Below are positions 35,565-45,261 of a DNA stretch of 64,000 nt, one piece after another (positions within the stretch are counted from its first letter, which is position 1; the number at the start of each line of letters is the position of its first letter). The position numbers and the translations under genes are program-made. The notes beneath the pieces were generated by a model, which made no database searches, was not told the origin of the DNA, and worked only from the letters and a program-made list of their open reading frames with translations. Location of the stretch: contig NZ_JAATVV010000009.1 of assembly GCF_013184775.1 (NCBI RefSeq), forward strand, positions 1 through 64,000, in the 5' to 3' direction. Source of the DNA: Martelella sp. HB161492 (lineage in GTDB: Bacteria; Pseudomonadota; Alphaproteobacteria; Rhizobiales; Rhizobiaceae).

Positions 35565-37268
35565 TCAGAGCCCCTGATCGAGCAGGCGGAAATTGTCAAC
35601 GTCAACCATGCCGCGGTCTGAGATCTTCAGATGCGGGATGACCGGCAGTGGCAGAAAGGCGACCTGAAGGAAGGGTTCTTCAAGCGTTGTTCCGAGGTCG
35701 TAGGCGGCCTGACGCAGGCTGACGAGATTATCGCGGACGACTTCATACGGGTCCAGACTCATCAGACCGGCAATCGGCAGGGCGATCTCGCCTTTGATCT
35801 TGCCGCCTTCGGCGACGACAAAGCCGCCGCGGATCTGCTTCAGCCGGTTGACGGCCAGCGCCATGTCGTCTGCATCGACACCGACAACGCAGATATTGTG
35901 GCTGTCATGGCCGACCGTTGAGGCAATGGCACCGCGCTTCAGGCCGAAGCCCTGCACGAAGCCATTGGCGTGATTGCCATTCTTGCCATGCCGTTCGATC
36001 ACGGCCACCTTGATGATGTCGTTGTCGAGGTCAACGCTGGCTTCGTTGCCGGATTTCGGCAGATGGTAGCGGCGATGCTCGGTGATGATCCTGCTGGGCA
36101 CGACGCCGATGACGGGCCAGTCCGTGTCGCGTGCTGCCACGGAAAAATCGGCAGGCGCAACCGCTTTGGCCTTGACGCTGTCGAGGCCGACGGCGTCAAC
36201 AGGCTGGCGCGTATCAAACAGAGCCTCGTTCACCAGTCGGCCGCCAGAAAACACCATCTCGGCACGGCAGTCCTCAAGGCTGTCAATCACCACCAGATCG
36301 GCGCGCTTCCCCGGAGCAACAAGGCCGCGATCGAAAAGGCCGAAAGCCTTGGCGGCAGAAATCGAGGCGGCGCGATAGACCGCCAGCGGCGATGCACCTG
36401 CGGAAATGGCTGTGCGGATCATGTAGTCCAGATGGCCATGCTCAGCAATATCAAGCGGATTCCGGTCGTCGGTACACAAGGCGATATAAGGTGACAGCCG
36501 CTCGGTGATGAGCGGTGTCAGGGCGGCGAGATCCTTGGATACCGATCCCTCGCGGATCAGGATATGCATGCCCTTGCGGATCTTCTCCAGCGCTTCCTCA
36601 GCCGTCGTCGCTTCATGCTCGGTTGAAATCCCGGCCGAGATATAAGCATTGAGATCGCGTCCGGACAGAAGCGGCGCATGGCCATCGATGTGACCGCCGG
36701 CAAAGGCCTTCAATTTTGCCATGGCGACGGGGTCCTTGTGGACGACGCCGGGAAAATTCATGAATTCTGCCAGGCCGATCACCTTTGGATGGTCGCGGAA
36801 TGGCAAAAGGGCTTCCACCGGCAGGTCGGCGCCGGATGTCTCCAGATGCGTTGCCGGCACACAGGAAGACAGCTGCACGCGGATATCCATGATCGTCTCG
36901 AGGGCGGATTCGAGAAAGAAGCGGATCCCCTCGGCGCCGATGACATTGGCAATCTCATGCGGATCGCAGATCACCGTCGTGACGCCGCAGGGCAGGACAC
37001 AGCGGTCGAATTCATGCGGGGTGACGAGCGAGGATTCGATGTGGAGATGGGTATCGATAAAACCCGGAACGACAATACGGCCGGAAATATCGATCTCGCG
37101 AGCGCCGGCATAATTCTCGGTCGTGCCGATAATCATGTCGCCGCAAATGGCGATGTCCGATGCCACAAGTTCGCCGGTGACCAGATCGAAAAACTGTCCG
37201 CCCTTGAGGACGATGTCGGCCTTTTTGCGCCCTGTCGCCTGGTCAATTCTGTCTTCAAGCGTTGCCAT
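35565..37268 (-). CDS. ade: Adenine deaminase
   Basis: This 567-aa amidohydrolase matches bacterial adenine deaminase (Ade/YicP type): [16 protein letters not shown] (metal-binding HxH, about residue 75), [49 protein letters not shown] and [12 protein letters not shown]. It converts adenine to hypoxanthine, feeding the xanthine dehydrogenase encoded 14 kb away. The ATG at 37268 follows CGGAGG and gives the standard N-terminus. An ATG at 37304 would add 12 residues without a box. Confidence 0.94.
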   Translation of the reverse strand: MATLEDRIDQATGRKKADIVLKGGQFFDLVTGELVASDIAICGDMIIGTTENYAGAREIDISGRIVVPGFIDTHLHIESSLVTPHEFDRCVLPCGVTTVICDPHEIANVIGAEGIRFFLESALETIMDIRVQLSSCVPATHLETSGADLPVEALLPFRDHPKVIGLAEFMNFPGVVHKDPVAMAKLKAFAGGHIDGHAPLLSGRDLNAYISAGISTEHEATTAEEALEKIRKGMHILIREGSVSKDLAALTPLITERLSPYIALCTDDRNPLDIAEHGHLDYMIRTAISAGASPLAVYRAASISAAKAFGLFDRGLVAPGKRADLVVIDSLEDCRAEMVFSGGRLVNEALFDTRQPVDAVGLDSVKAKAVAPADFSVAARDTDWPVIGVVPSRIITEHRRYHLPKSGNEASVDLDNDIIKVAVIERHGKNGNHANGFVQGFGLKRGAIASTVGHDSHNICVVGVDADDMALAVNRLKQIRGGFVVAEGGKIKGEIALPIAGLMSLDPYEVVRDNLVSLRQAAYDLGTTLEEPFLQVAFLPLPVIPHLKISDRGMVDVDNFRLLDQGL

Positions 37269-37360
37269 GGAGCCTCCGAGAGCCACAGATGATTCTGTCG
37301 ACAATAACGGTTGGCGTCCGGCTTGGAAATGGGGCGGGGCGAGACGCCGCCGCCGCGCGC

Positions 37361-38233
37361 TCAGCCTTCAACGGCTACGGTAAAGGAGAATTCCACCGCT
37401 TCTCCCGGCGGCAGGATTTTGGTCGAGGGCCGGTTCAGGATATCCGATCCCTTGCCATGGGCTTCGGCCATGCCGTGCCAGGGTTCGATGCAGATATAGG
37501 GCGCACCGGGCTTGGTCCACAGCGCCAGATTGGGCAGGTTCTCAAAGGTGAAGGCGAGCGAGGGGCCGTTTTCAGCACTCAGGGTCAGCTGGTCGCCCGC
37601 GCCTTCGGGAAAGATCATTGCATCGTCGATGAAATAGTCATGATCCAGTGCCAGCAGGCCTTCGGAGAACGGGGAGGGCAGCGGCGTCAGGTCGATCAGG
37701 CCATCGCGCAGACGCACGAGTGGCGGTTCCGCCCGGTTTTCCAGCGCGACGTGATGGACGCTTCCCTTGGTCATGCCGGGCATCGGCCAGCAGAAGGCCG
37801 GGTGGAAGCCAAAGCCGAAGGGCATTGCGACCTTGTCATGGTTCTCGACGCGCGCCGTCACCTTCAGGCTTCGGCCTTCAACGGCGTGGGTGATGGAGAG
37901 CAGAAAGTCAAAGGGGTAGGCGGCGCGGGTCTCATCGGAGGGGCCAAGCTCCATGCGGCACAGGCTGTCGGTCTTTTCCGCCACGCTGAAGCGCGCGCGC
38001 CGCGCAAATCCATGCTGCTTCATCGGCATGCGCACGCCGTCGATCTCGATCATGTCATTGGCCGCCTTGCCGACGATCGGAAACAGGATCGGGGCGCGTC
38101 CGGCCCAGAACGCCGGATCGCCGCTCCACAGCCATGAACGGCCATCGGACGTATCGAGTGACTGGGTTTCCGCGCCGAGTGTTGCGACGGTGACGACAAG
38201 GTCGTCATTGGCAATGCGAATGGTCTCGGACAT
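37361..38233 (-). CDS. Aldose 1-epimerase family protein
   Basis: This 290-aa beta-sandwich protein matches the aldose 1-epimerase/LacX-like family, with [37 protein letters not shown] and [10 protein letters not shown]. The two His residues of KQHGF and GFHPAF fit the catalytic pair. The family interconverts sugar anomers or hexose-6-phosphate anomers; the substrate is not clear. A GAGGAGA box precedes ATG at 38233. Confidence 0.85.
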   Translation of the reverse strand: MSETIRIANDDLVVTVATLGAETQSLDTSDGRSWLWSGDPAFWAGRAPILFPIVGKAANDMIEIDGVRMPMKQHGFARRARFSVAEKTDSLCRMELGPSDETRAAYPFDFLLSITHAVEGRSLKVTARVENHDKVAMPFGFGFHPAFCWPMPGMTKGSVHHVALENRAEPPLVRLRDGLIDLTPLPSPFSEGLLALDHDYFIDDAMIFPEGAGDQLTLSAENGPSLAFTFENLPNLALWTKPGAPYICIEPWHGMAEAHGKGSDILNRPSTKILPPGEAVEFSFTVAVEG

Positions 38234-38303
38234 GGAATCTCCTCGTTTCTGCCGGCCACATCTGGCAGGCATTTCAGTCCATTTCTGTGCGGGCTGCAAT
38301 GAA

Positions 38304-38334
38304 AAACGCCGCGTTTTTTGAGGACGCGGCGTTT
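38304..38334 (-). terminator. Terminator of the omega-aminotransferase gene
   Basis: On the minus strand AAACGCCGCG and CGCGGCGTTT form a 10-bp stem (38325-38334 with 38304-38313), directly followed by TTTTTC. It lies 17 bp after the aminotransferase stop codon. Confidence 0.8.
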
Positions 38335-38350
38335 CAGGTTCTCGCAAGTG

Positions 38351-39679
38351 TCAGGCGGTCGCCATTAGCACCTTGCGCAGCTTTTCGAACAATTCGTCGA
38401 TCTCCGACTTGGAGATGATCAGCGGCGGCGACAGGGCGATGATGTCGCCGGTGGTGCGGATCAGCAGGCCGTCTTCATAGGCCTTGAGGAAGGCGTTGAA
38501 GGCCCGCTTGGTCGGCTCGCCTGCAAGCGGCGACAGCTCGATCGCGCCAATCAGGCCGATATTGCGAATGTCGATGACGTGCGGGCAGTCACGCAGGCTG
38601 TGCAGCTGTTCTTCCCAGTAGGGGCCGATTTCGGCGCCACGGGTCAGAAGGCCTTCTTCCTGATAGGTTTCAATGGTGGCCAGGCCGGCGGCCGAAGCGA
38701 TCGGGTTGCCGGAATAGGTGTAGCCATGCATGAATTCGATGGCATGATCCGGCCCGTTCATGAAGGCATCATGGATTTCGTCACGCACAAAGACGGCACC
38801 CATCGGGACGACGCCGTTGGTGAGGCCCTTGGCGGTCGTCATGATATCGGGAACGACGCCGAAATACTCCGATGCGAAGGCGGCACCCAGGCGGCCATAA
38901 CCGGTGATGACTTCGTCGAAGATCAGCAGGATGCCATGCTTGGTGCAGATGTCGCGCAGGCGCTTCAGATAGCCCTTCGGCGGAATGAGAACGCCGGTGG
39001 AGCCCGAAACCGGCTCGACGATGACGGCGGCAATGCTCGAGGCATCATGCAGGCCGATGATGCGTTCCAGATAATCGGCCAGTTCCACGCCATGCTCCGG
39101 CTCACCCTTGGTGAAGGCGTTCTTTTCCGGCATGTGGGTGTGGGGCATGAAATCAACGCCGGGCAGCATCGGGCCGAAGGTCTTGCGGTCCGCGACAATG
39201 CCGCAGACCGAGGTGCCACCGATGTTGATGCCGTGATAGGCGCGCTCGCGGGCGACGAACATGTAGCGCGAACCTTCGCCGCGCACCTGATGATAGGCGC
39301 GGGCAATCTTCAGCGCGGTATCGACCGATTCCGAGCCGGAATTGGTGAAGAATACATGGTTCATGCCTTCGGGCGAAATATCCGTCAGACGGTTTGCAAG
39401 TTCGAACGCCTTGGGATGGCCGAGCTGAAAGGCTGGTGCATAGTCAAGCTCTGCGGCCTGGGCCTGGATCGCTTCGGTGATCTTCGGGCGGCAATGGCCG
39501 GCATTGTTGCACCACAGGCCCGCCGTACCGTCGAGAACCTTGCGACCGTCATGGGTCGTGTAATACATGTCCTTTGCTGCGACAAACAGGCGCGGTTCCT
39601 GCTTGAACTGCCGGTTGGCGGTAAAGGGCATCCAGAAAGCCCGCATATCGTTCGGGGTGATATTGCGTCGATCAGACAT
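38351..39679 (-). CDS. Omega-amino acid:pyruvate aminotransferase (class III)
   Basis: This 442-aa PLP enzyme matches beta-alanine/omega-amino acid:pyruvate transaminases. It shows FWMPFTANRQFKQEPRLF, GTAGLWCNNAGHC, FTNSGSESVDTALKIARAYH and LLIFDEVITGYGRLG (PLP-binding Asp), then the lysine in TTAKGLTNGVVPMGAV. It moves an amino group from an omega-amino acid such as beta-alanine to pyruvate. The start at 39679 follows GGAGCA. A terminator-like hairpin stands 14 nt before the start codon. Confidence 0.92.
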   Translation of the reverse strand: MSDRRNITPNDMRAFWMPFTANRQFKQEPRLFVAAKDMYYTTHDGRKVLDGTAGLWCNNAGHCRPKITEAIQAQAAELDYAPAFQLGHPKAFELANRLTDISPEGMNHVFFTNSGSESVDTALKIARAYHQVRGEGSRYMFVARERAYHGINIGGTSVCGIVADRKTFGPMLPGVDFMPHTHMPEKNAFTKGEPEHGVELADYLERIIGLHDASSIAAVIVEPVSGSTGVLIPPKGYLKRLRDICTKHGILLIFDEVITGYGRLGAAFASEYFGVVPDIMTTAKGLTNGVVPMGAVFVRDEIHDAFMNGPDHAIEFMHGYTYSGNPIASAAGLATIETYQEEGLLTRGAEIGPYWEEQLHSLRDCPHVIDIRNIGLIGAIELSPLAGEPTKRAFNAFLKAYEDGLLIRTTGDIIALSPPLIISKSEIDELFEKLRKVLMATA

Positions 39680-39693
39680 CAACTGCTCCACTG

Positions 39694-39715
39694 AAAAAAG
39701 CCCGCTCAGCGGGCT
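39694..39715 (-). promoter_or_regulatory. Terminator-like hairpin in the aminotransferase leader
   Basis: On the minus strand AGCCCGC-TGA-GCGGGCT (39715-39699) is followed by a run of T (39699-39694), a textbook intrinsic terminator, ending 14 nt before the aminotransferase ATG and overlapping nothing but its leader. It could end the upstream NolR-like transcript, but a promoter-like pair also lies between the two genes, so a leader with regulated termination is plausible. Confidence 0.6.
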
Positions 39716-39742
39716 GACTGTTCTTGGTATTTTTGTGGCCGC

Positions 39743-39770
39743 AAATTAGCAGGGTAAAGCGATGCGTCAA
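39743..39770 (-). promoter_or_regulatory. Promoter-like element upstream of the aminotransferase leader
   Basis: On the minus strand TTGACG (39770-39765) and TAATTT (39748-39743) are spaced 16 bp, resembling a sigma-70 promoter with a weak -10. It would start an RNA that soon passes through the terminator-like hairpin at 39694-39715. Confidence 0.4.
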
Positions 39771-39813
39771 GCACGAACGATGTGAGACCAAAGATCGCGC
39801 CGCGACAACGCTG

Positions 39814-40152
39814 TCATGGCATGCTGGGCTGAACAGCGGAATGCTGGGGCCACTCGGCTTCCTGGCCGTAGATATCTTCCAGTGCACCAAGCAATTTGAG
39901 GACCGGATCGGCATTGCTGGTGTAGAAAATCGTCTGAGCCTCACGACGCGTGGTCACAAGATTATGAGCGCGAAGTTTGGACAGATGCTGGGAAAGCGCC
40001 GACTGGCTGAGGCCGACGCGATTTGCCAGAACGCCGACCGGCAGTTCACATTCAACCAGCGCACAAAGAATTTCCAAACGTTTTGCATTGGCCATTGCGG
40101 AAAGGACACCTGCAACGTTTGTGGAGCGCTCGGAAAGGGTTTTCGTGTTCAT
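39814..40152 (-). CDS. nolR: NolR-like ArsR family transcriptional regulator
   Basis: This 112-aa winged-helix protein has GVLSAMANAKRLEILCALVE and the recognition region GVLANRVGLSQSALSQHLSK, then LRAHNLVTTRREAQTIFYTS as the wing. From memory these segments closely follow NolR of Sinorhizobium meliloti, the repressor of nodulation and other genes. No metal-binding Cys motif of ArsR sensors is present, as in NolR. NolR-like proteins also occur in non-nodulating Rhizobiaceae, so this alone does not show symbiosis. It lies upstream of the aminotransferase gene on the same strand. Confidence 0.82.
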   Translation of the reverse strand: MNTKTLSERSTNVAGVLSAMANAKRLEILCALVECELPVGVLANRVGLSQSALSQHLSKLRAHNLVTTRREAQTIFYTSNADPVLKLLGALEDIYGQEAEWPQHSAVQPSMP

Positions 40153-40245
40153 TCTAGTGTTCCGGTTTTCGCATTTTCGCGGTTCTCGCCGCTTCAGCTA
40201 CTTTTGTCTGTTTTGCATAAATAAAATTGACGCCTGCGTATACTG

Positions 40246-40977
40246 TCAAATCTTGGATATTCGCTGTTTTTGTCGAGGAAAGGGCATTCTCGGCACATAT
40301 TCCGTCATTCCCAGCGTACGTAACGCGATGCGCGACAAGGTTGCGCCATCGAAGAGGTCAAATCCGAGAGGGTCGGCGCCGACGCATTTCATCCCGGCAA
40401 AAGCGGGAAGCCCGCCATTTTCGATCTGGTCTGTAACGATCCGGATCATTTCCATATCGTCAAAGCCCTCGGCGGGATCTTCGGCACCGCGCGGCATCAG
40501 GTCTTCTGCCGAAAGCGCGAAGGCCTGTCCGAAACCGCCATTGAGGCTGGCCGACAGCGGCTCAAGGCGGAAAAAGGCGAAATCGGGAAAATCGATGTAG
40601 AGCGCGGATTTTGGATGCCGGAGCAGAAAACGCGTGCGCAAACGGTCATGATCGGCGCTGTCACGTCGGACAATCGCCGCATGGCATTTCAGGGTCATGC
40701 GTGCGTGGGCAAGCGGATCGCCTTTGCCCGGCTCGCCAACGAGGAGCGAGATGCGAGCGTCTGCCTCGATCGCCTGACGATGGGGGGCGAGCCGCGACAA
40801 AAGCAATGCAGGCGTGCCGTCGGCGCAAAAGCCGATCAGAACGCGACTGACCAGCGGAAAGCCCGTTTCCGGCTCAAGCGTTGCCAGAGCCGCAAAACGC
40901 GCTTCATGCAGCAGACGCTCAGCCAGCAGCCGTGCGTCATCATCTGTCGCACGCAGGATTTTCGTCGCTTCCGCCAT
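40246..40977 (-). CDS. HugZ-like pyridoxamine-phosphate-oxidase-fold protein
   Basis: This 243-aa protein has a split-barrel FMN-binding fold (RFAALATLEPETGFPLVSRVLIGF, LLLSRLAPHRQAIEADARISLLVG) followed by a C-terminal DUF2470-like helical domain containing ADPLGFDLFDG. It resembles HugZ/HutZ haem-utilisation oxygenases, which bind or open haem to free iron. No haem uptake genes are adjacent, so the role is inferred from family only. It lies 93 bp before the NolR-like gene on the same strand. Confidence 0.82.
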   Translation of the reverse strand: MAEATKILRATDDDARLLAERLLHEARFAALATLEPETGFPLVSRVLIGFCADGTPALLLSRLAPHRQAIEADARISLLVGEPGKGDPLAHARMTLKCHAAIVRRDSADHDRLRTRFLLRHPKSALYIDFPDFAFFRLEPLSASLNGGFGQAFALSAEDLMPRGAEDPAEGFDDMEMIRIVTDQIENGGLPAFAGMKCVGADPLGFDLFDGATLSRIALRTLGMTEYVPRMPFPRQKQRISKI

Positions 40978-41066
40978 GATCGACTCTGATTGGTTAACTA
41001 GGGCGAACTTATCATATTATCTGCGAAAAACCATGATGTTTTCGAAGGATGTGCGGGGAACTGCTG

Positions 41067-42122
41067 TCAGCCACCGTCCTGTTTGCGGTGGACGGTGAGG
41101 CCCGAGACGATGTCGCGCGCACCAATCGTGCCGATGATGCGGCCGTGATCGACGACCCCGATACTGCCTTCACTGCCGGCGATGACATCAAGGATATCGA
41201 GCAATGGCGTATCCGGCCGCGCCGTGCCCGCGACACTGGCTCGCAGGCCCTCGGCTACCGTGCTCGGCTGCATCACATCGGCGGCGGTCAGCATGTTGAT
41301 CGGGTTCATGTTCTGGACGAAGTCGAACACGTAGCTGTTGGCTGGCCGGCTTACGATCTCGCGCGGTGTGCCGCACTGGATAATGCGCCCGCCTTCCATG
41401 ATGGCGATGCGGTTGCCGAGCTTGAAGGCCTCATCGAGATCGTGGCTGACGAAAAGAATGGTCTTTTTCAGCCGGCGCTGGATATCCAGAAGTTCATCCT
41501 GAAGATGCGAGCGGATCAGCGGATCAAGCGCGGAGAAAGGCTCATCCATCAGCAGGATCGGTGCGCCGGTGGCAAAGGCGCGGGCAAGTCCGACACGCTG
41601 CTGCATGCCGCCGGACAGGGCGGCGACCGGATGATTGGCCCATTGCGACAGATTGACCAGTTCCAGCTGCTGCTCGACCCGACGCTTGCGCTCGGCTGCC
41701 TTCACGCCGGCCAGCTCCAGCCCGAAGCCGACATTTTCCGCAACACTGCGCCAGGGCAGCAGTGCGAACTGCTGAAACACCATCGAGACGGTGTGCATGC
41801 GCAGATCCCGCAGCACCTTTGCCGGCGTGTGATAGGGATCGACCGGACCGTGACTGGTTTCCACAACCACCCGGCCGCGGGTGACGGGGGCAAGGCCGTT
41901 GACGGCGCGCATCAATGTCGACTTGCCGGAGCCCGACAGTCCCATCAGAACCAGGATTTCGCCTTCTTCAACGGCAAGCGATGCATCGGCGACACCGACG
42001 ACATTATCGGTTTTCCTGGCGATCTCGTCGCGGCTGTGGCCGGCGTCGATCAGCGGCAGTGCCTGCTCTGGCTTGTGGCCGAAGACGATATCGACATTTT
42101 CAAACAGGACCGCAGCACTCAT
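41067..42122 (-). CDS. choV: Choline ABC transporter ATP-binding protein
   Basis: This 351-aa ATPase has Walker [10 protein letters not shown] (about residue 60), the signature [15 protein letters not shown], Walker [14 protein letters not shown] and a switch His in [10 protein letters not shown]-terminal CBS-like segment ([12 protein letters not shown] to GARDIVSGL) is typical of the ProV/ChoV class. It powers choline/betaine import with ChoW and ChoX. Its start overlaps the choW stop by four bases. Confidence 0.93.
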   Translation of the reverse strand: MSAAVLFENVDIVFGHKPEQALPLIDAGHSRDEIARKTDNVVGVADASLAVEEGEILVLMGLSGSGKSTLMRAVNGLAPVTRGRVVVETSHGPVDPYHTPAKVLRDLRMHTVSMVFQQFALLPWRSVAENVGFGLELAGVKAAERKRRVEQQLELVNLSQWANHPVAALSGGMQQRVGLARAFATGAPILLMDEPFSALDPLIRSHLQDELLDIQRRLKKTILFVSHDLDEAFKLGNRIAIMEGGRIIQCGTPREIVSRPANSYVFDFVQNMNPINMLTAADVMQPSTVAEGLRASVAGTARPDTPLLDILDVIAGSEGSIGVVDHGRIIGTIGARDIVSGLTVHRKQDGG

Positions 42123-42988
42123 TTCTTGTCTCCCGCGCCGTCAACCTTGAACATGCGGTCGAGAATGATCGCCAGAATAACGATACAGAGTCCCGCTTCA
42201 AAGCCCTTGGCGACATTCACGGTGTTGAGCGCGCGCAAAACCGGCACGCCAAGTCCGTCAGCCCCCACGAGCGCGGCGATAACCACCATGGACAGCGACA
42301 GCATGATGGTCTGCGTCAGTCCGGCCATGATCTGGGCCGTGGCATAGGGCAGTTCGACCTTCACCAGCACCTGCCATGAGGTGGCGCCGAAGGATTGCGC
42401 CGCTTCCACCAGCGGGGCGGGCGTCGAGACGATGCCGAGGCGTGTCAGGCGGATCGGTGCGGGAATGGCGAAGATGACGGTGGCGATCAACCCCGGCACC
42501 ATGCCGAGGCCGAACAGAATAAGGGCCGGGATCAGATAGACGAAGGTCGGGATGGTCTGCATCAGATCGAGCAGCGGACGCAGCACCGTGTAGAACCATT
42601 GCCGGCGCGCGGCGATGATGCCAAGCGGGACACCGACCAGCATGGAAACGGCGCTTGCGGCGAGCACCAGCGACAGCGTCTCGGTGGTTTCCTTCCAGTA
42701 GCCCTGATTGATGATCAGCAGAAAGCCGAGGATCGTGCCGATGGCGACCGTGACTGACCGGCGGAGCGCAAAGGCGATCAGCGCGATAACGGCCACCACG
42801 GCGAGCGGCGGCGGCGCTTGCAGCAGATAGAGAAGACCATCGATGACGGCCGACATCAGATTGGCAAGCGCATCGAAGAAGCCGGCGCCATGATCAGTCA
42901 GCCAGTCGACGGCGAGCTTGGCCCACCGGCCGAGGGGAATTGGGTGTTCAGTCAGCCAGTCCACGTTTTTCGTCCCGGATTGACGCAT
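42119..42988 (-). CDS. choW: Choline ABC transporter permease
   Basis: This 289-aa inner-membrane protein has six to seven membrane segments and the EAA-type loop EAAQSFGATSWQVLVKVELP (about residues 195-215), which docks the ATPase. It matches ChoW/ProW permeases. It sits between choX (52 bp upstream) and choV (four-base overlap). Confidence 0.93.
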   Translation of the reverse strand: MRQSGTKNVDWLTEHPIPLGRWAKLAVDWLTDHGAGFFDALANLMSAVIDGLLYLLQAPPPLAVVAVIALIAFALRRSVTVAIGTILGFLLIINQGYWKETTETLSLVLAASAVSMLVGVPLGIIAARRQWFYTVLRPLLDLMQTIPTFVYLIPALILFGLGMVPGLIATVIFAIPAPIRLTRLGIVSTPAPLVEAAQSFGATSWQVLVKVELPYATAQIMAGLTQTIMLSLSMVVIAALVGADGLGVPVLRALNTVNVAKGFEAGLCIVILAIILDRMFKVDGAGDKK

Positions 42989-43040
42989 TCAGGGGAGGGA
43001 ACGACGGCCAGTCTCAGGCCGCCGCTCCGGTATGAAAGGC

Positions 43041-43991
43041 TCAGTTGATGCCAAGCGCGGTCTTGACGGCAGGCAGTGCATCGCCAGAGCCGTCAAAGGT
43101 GGTGACGCCCTCAAGCCACGGGCCAAGCGTATCCGGATTGGCCTTCAGCCAGGCTGTTGCTGCCTTTTCCGGATCCGTGCCATCATCGAGGATGGCACCC
43201 ATGATCTCGTTTTCCATGGGCAGCGAGAATTTCAGGTTCTTCAGGAAGGCACCGACATTGGGGCACTCATCGAGATAGCCTGCGCGGACATTGGTGTAGA
43301 CGGTCGCGCCGCCAAAATCGGGCCCGAAGATGTCATCGCCGCCGGAAAGATAGGTCAGGTCAAACTTCGCGTTCATCGGATGCGGTGCCCAGCCGAGGAA
43401 GATGATCGGCTTCTTGGCCTTGTCGAGGCGGGCGACCTGGGCGAGCATGCCCTGTTCGGAGGATTCGACGATCTGGAAATCACCAAGGCCGAAATCGTTC
43501 TTGTCGATCATGTCGATGATCAGGCGATTGCCGTCATTGCCCGGCTCGATGCCGTAGATCTTGCCGTCGAGCTCATCCTTGTGCGCAGCGATATCGGCGA
43601 AATCCTTGATGCCAAGGTCCGCGCCATATTCATTGGTGGCAAGCGTGTATTTCGCACCTTCGAGATTTTCGCGAACGGTTTCAACCGAGCCATCGTCGCG
43701 ATAGGGGCCGATATCGCCTTCCATGGTTGGCATCCAGTTGCCAAGGAAGACATCGATATCCTTGTTCTTCAGCGCGGTATAGGTCACCGGAACCGAGAGG
43801 ACCTTGGTGTCGGGCTCATAACCGATGGCTTTCAGAATAACGCTGGTGGTGGCCGTTGTCGCAGTGATGTCGGTCCATCCGACATCGGAAAAGCGGACGG
43901 TCTTGCAGCTGTCCGGATCGGCGGCCAGCGCCCCTGTCGAAAGAATTGCCGTGATCGCCAGAGCAAGGGCCGATCGTTTCAGTTCCATCAT
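43041..43991 (-). CDS. choX: Choline ABC transporter substrate-binding protein
   Basis: This 316-aa protein has a Sec signal peptide (MELKRSALALAITAILSTGA, cleavage near ALAADP) and a periplasmic binding domain of the ChoX/ProX class: VRFSDVGWTDITATTATTS, FLGNWMPTMEGD, GIEPGNDGNRLI and FLGWAPHPMN. The aromatic residues in these loops fit the aromatic cage that binds the choline quaternary amine. The start at 43991 follows GGAGAC; upstream frame has no box. It is the first gene of choXWV. Confidence 0.93.
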   Translation of the reverse strand: MMELKRSALALAITAILSTGALAADPDSCKTVRFSDVGWTDITATTATTSVILKAIGYEPDTKVLSVPVTYTALKNKDIDVFLGNWMPTMEGDIGPYRDDGSVETVRENLEGAKYTLATNEYGADLGIKDFADIAAHKDELDGKIYGIEPGNDGNRLIIDMIDKNDFGLGDFQIVESSEQGMLAQVARLDKAKKPIIFLGWAPHPMNAKFDLTYLSGGDDIFGPDFGGATVYTNVRAGYLDECPNVGAFLKNLKFSLPMENEIMGAILDDGTDPEKAATAWLKANPDTLGPWLEGVTTFDGSGDALPAVKTALGIN

Positions 43992-44173
43992 GACGTCTCC
44001 ATCTGTTCCCGTTTGCCAATTGTCTGTTTTGTAGCGGCTGTGGCAGCTCAACTCAACCGTTGCGCAGGGTGCCCGGCGGGGAACCGCGTGCGCTTTTCTG
44101 TGGCTAGTCGCATTTTGGGCTTTTTCGTGACCGCCGGCAGCGGCATTTAGAGGCAACACCGAAAGACAGGACC

Positions 44174-44755
44174 ATGGCCAAGCTACATTTCCACTATGCC
44201 ACTATGAACGCAGGCAAGTCGACACTCCTGCTTCAGGCCGCCTATAACTATCGTGAACGCGGCATGCATGCCGTTATTCTGGCTGCTGCCTTTGATGACC
44301 GGGCCGGAACCGGCATTGTCGCCTCGCGCATCGGGCTCAAGGCCGAAGCCGAGGTTTTTGATGCCGACACCGATCTCTTTGAGATGGTCGTGCGGCTGAA
44401 TGCCGAAAGACCGATCGACTGCATCTTTGTCGACGAGGCGCATTTCATGACAGCGGCCCATGTCTGGCAGCTGGCCCGCGTTGTCGATGAAGCAAAGCTG
44501 GCGGTGATGGCCTATGGGCTGAGAACCGATTTCAAGGGCGCACTCTTCCCGGCAACGGCGGAGCTTTTCGCCCTTGCCGACGAAGTGCGTGAGGTGCGCA
44601 CCATCTGCCATTGCGGCCGCAAGGCGACGATGGTGGCGCGGCTTGATTCCAGTGGCAATGCCCTGATAGACGGACCTCAGATCGAGGTCGGCGGCAACGA
44701 GCGCTACGTCTCCTATTGCCGGATGCACTGGAAGGAAAAGACCGGGCGACGCTGA
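44174..44755 (+). CDS. tdk: Thymidine kinase
   Basis: This 193-aa type II thymidine kinase has the P-loop YATMNAGKSTLL (about residue 8), the DxH-type VDEAHFM (about 87) with the catalytic Glu, the lasso region, and zinc-binding Cys pairs in ICHCGRKA and the C-terminal YCRMHW. It phosphorylates thymidine to dTMP for salvage. It is divergent from choX across a 182-bp gap and 35 bp before the cytochrome gene. Confidence 0.95.
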   Translation: MAKLHFHYATMNAGKSTLLLQAAYNYRERGMHAVILAAAFDDRAGTGIVASRIGLKAEAEVFDADTDLFEMVVRLNAERPIDCIFVDEAHFMTAAHVWQLARVVDEAKLAVMAYGLRTDFKGALFPATAELFALADEVREVRTICHCGRKATMVARLDSSGNALIDGPQIEVGGNERYVSYCRMHWKEKTGRR

Positions 44756-44790
44756 GTGCGGATGACCCTGGCCAATCGGGATAAAGGTTC

Positions 44791-45186
44791 ATGCATGTCG
44801 TTCGCCATATCATTGCCGCTGTAACGGCCCTGCTGCTTGCCGCAGCGCCCGCGCTCGCCGCTGGCGATGCGGCAAAGGGGCAGGCCCTGTTCAACCGCTA
44901 CTGCAAGGCCTGTCATACGGTCGAGGGGACCCAAAACCGGGTCGGCCCCTATCTCGCCGGTGTGACCGGTCGCCCGGTGGCGACTGCTGAGAACTATCAT
45001 TACACGCCAGCGATGCGGGCCTTCGCAGACACGCATCCTGAATGGACGCCGGATCTGCTGGCCGGCTACCTGGCCAATCCGCGCGCGCAGGTTCCCGGCA
45101 CCCGCATGGCCTATGCCGGCACGCGCGATCAGCAGGCTGCGGCCGACCTTGCCGCCTATCTGAAGAGCCTGCCGGCAGCGCAGTAG
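44791..45186 (+). CDS. Class I cytochrome c, secreted
   Basis: This 131-aa protein has a signal peptide (HVVRHIIAAVTALLLAAAPALAA) and one haem site CKACH (about residue 37). VGPYLAGVTGRPVA and a Met ligand in GTRMAYAG complete a cytochrome c-550/c2-like fold in the periplasm. It is probably a soluble electron carrier; the partner oxidase is not in this window. Confidence 0.92.
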   Translation: MHVVRHIIAAVTALLLAAAPALAAGDAAKGQALFNRYCKACHTVEGTQNRVGPYLAGVTGRPVATAENYHYTPAMRAFADTHPEWTPDLLAGYLANPRAQVPGTRMAYAGTRDQQAAADLAAYLKSLPAAQ

Positions 45187-45261
45187 GCCTGTTGCCGCCG
45201 AACGTCTCCATCATTCCTGTTGGCCAACCTCATCAGGAGATCGGCGTTTGCTGGTCCATTG

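Noticed and set aside
39743-39765. A NolR-type binding site (ATTAG-N9-A[T/A]) before the aminotransferase gene
   Set aside because: ATTAG is present on the plus strand but the required A[T/A] at the correct distance is not.
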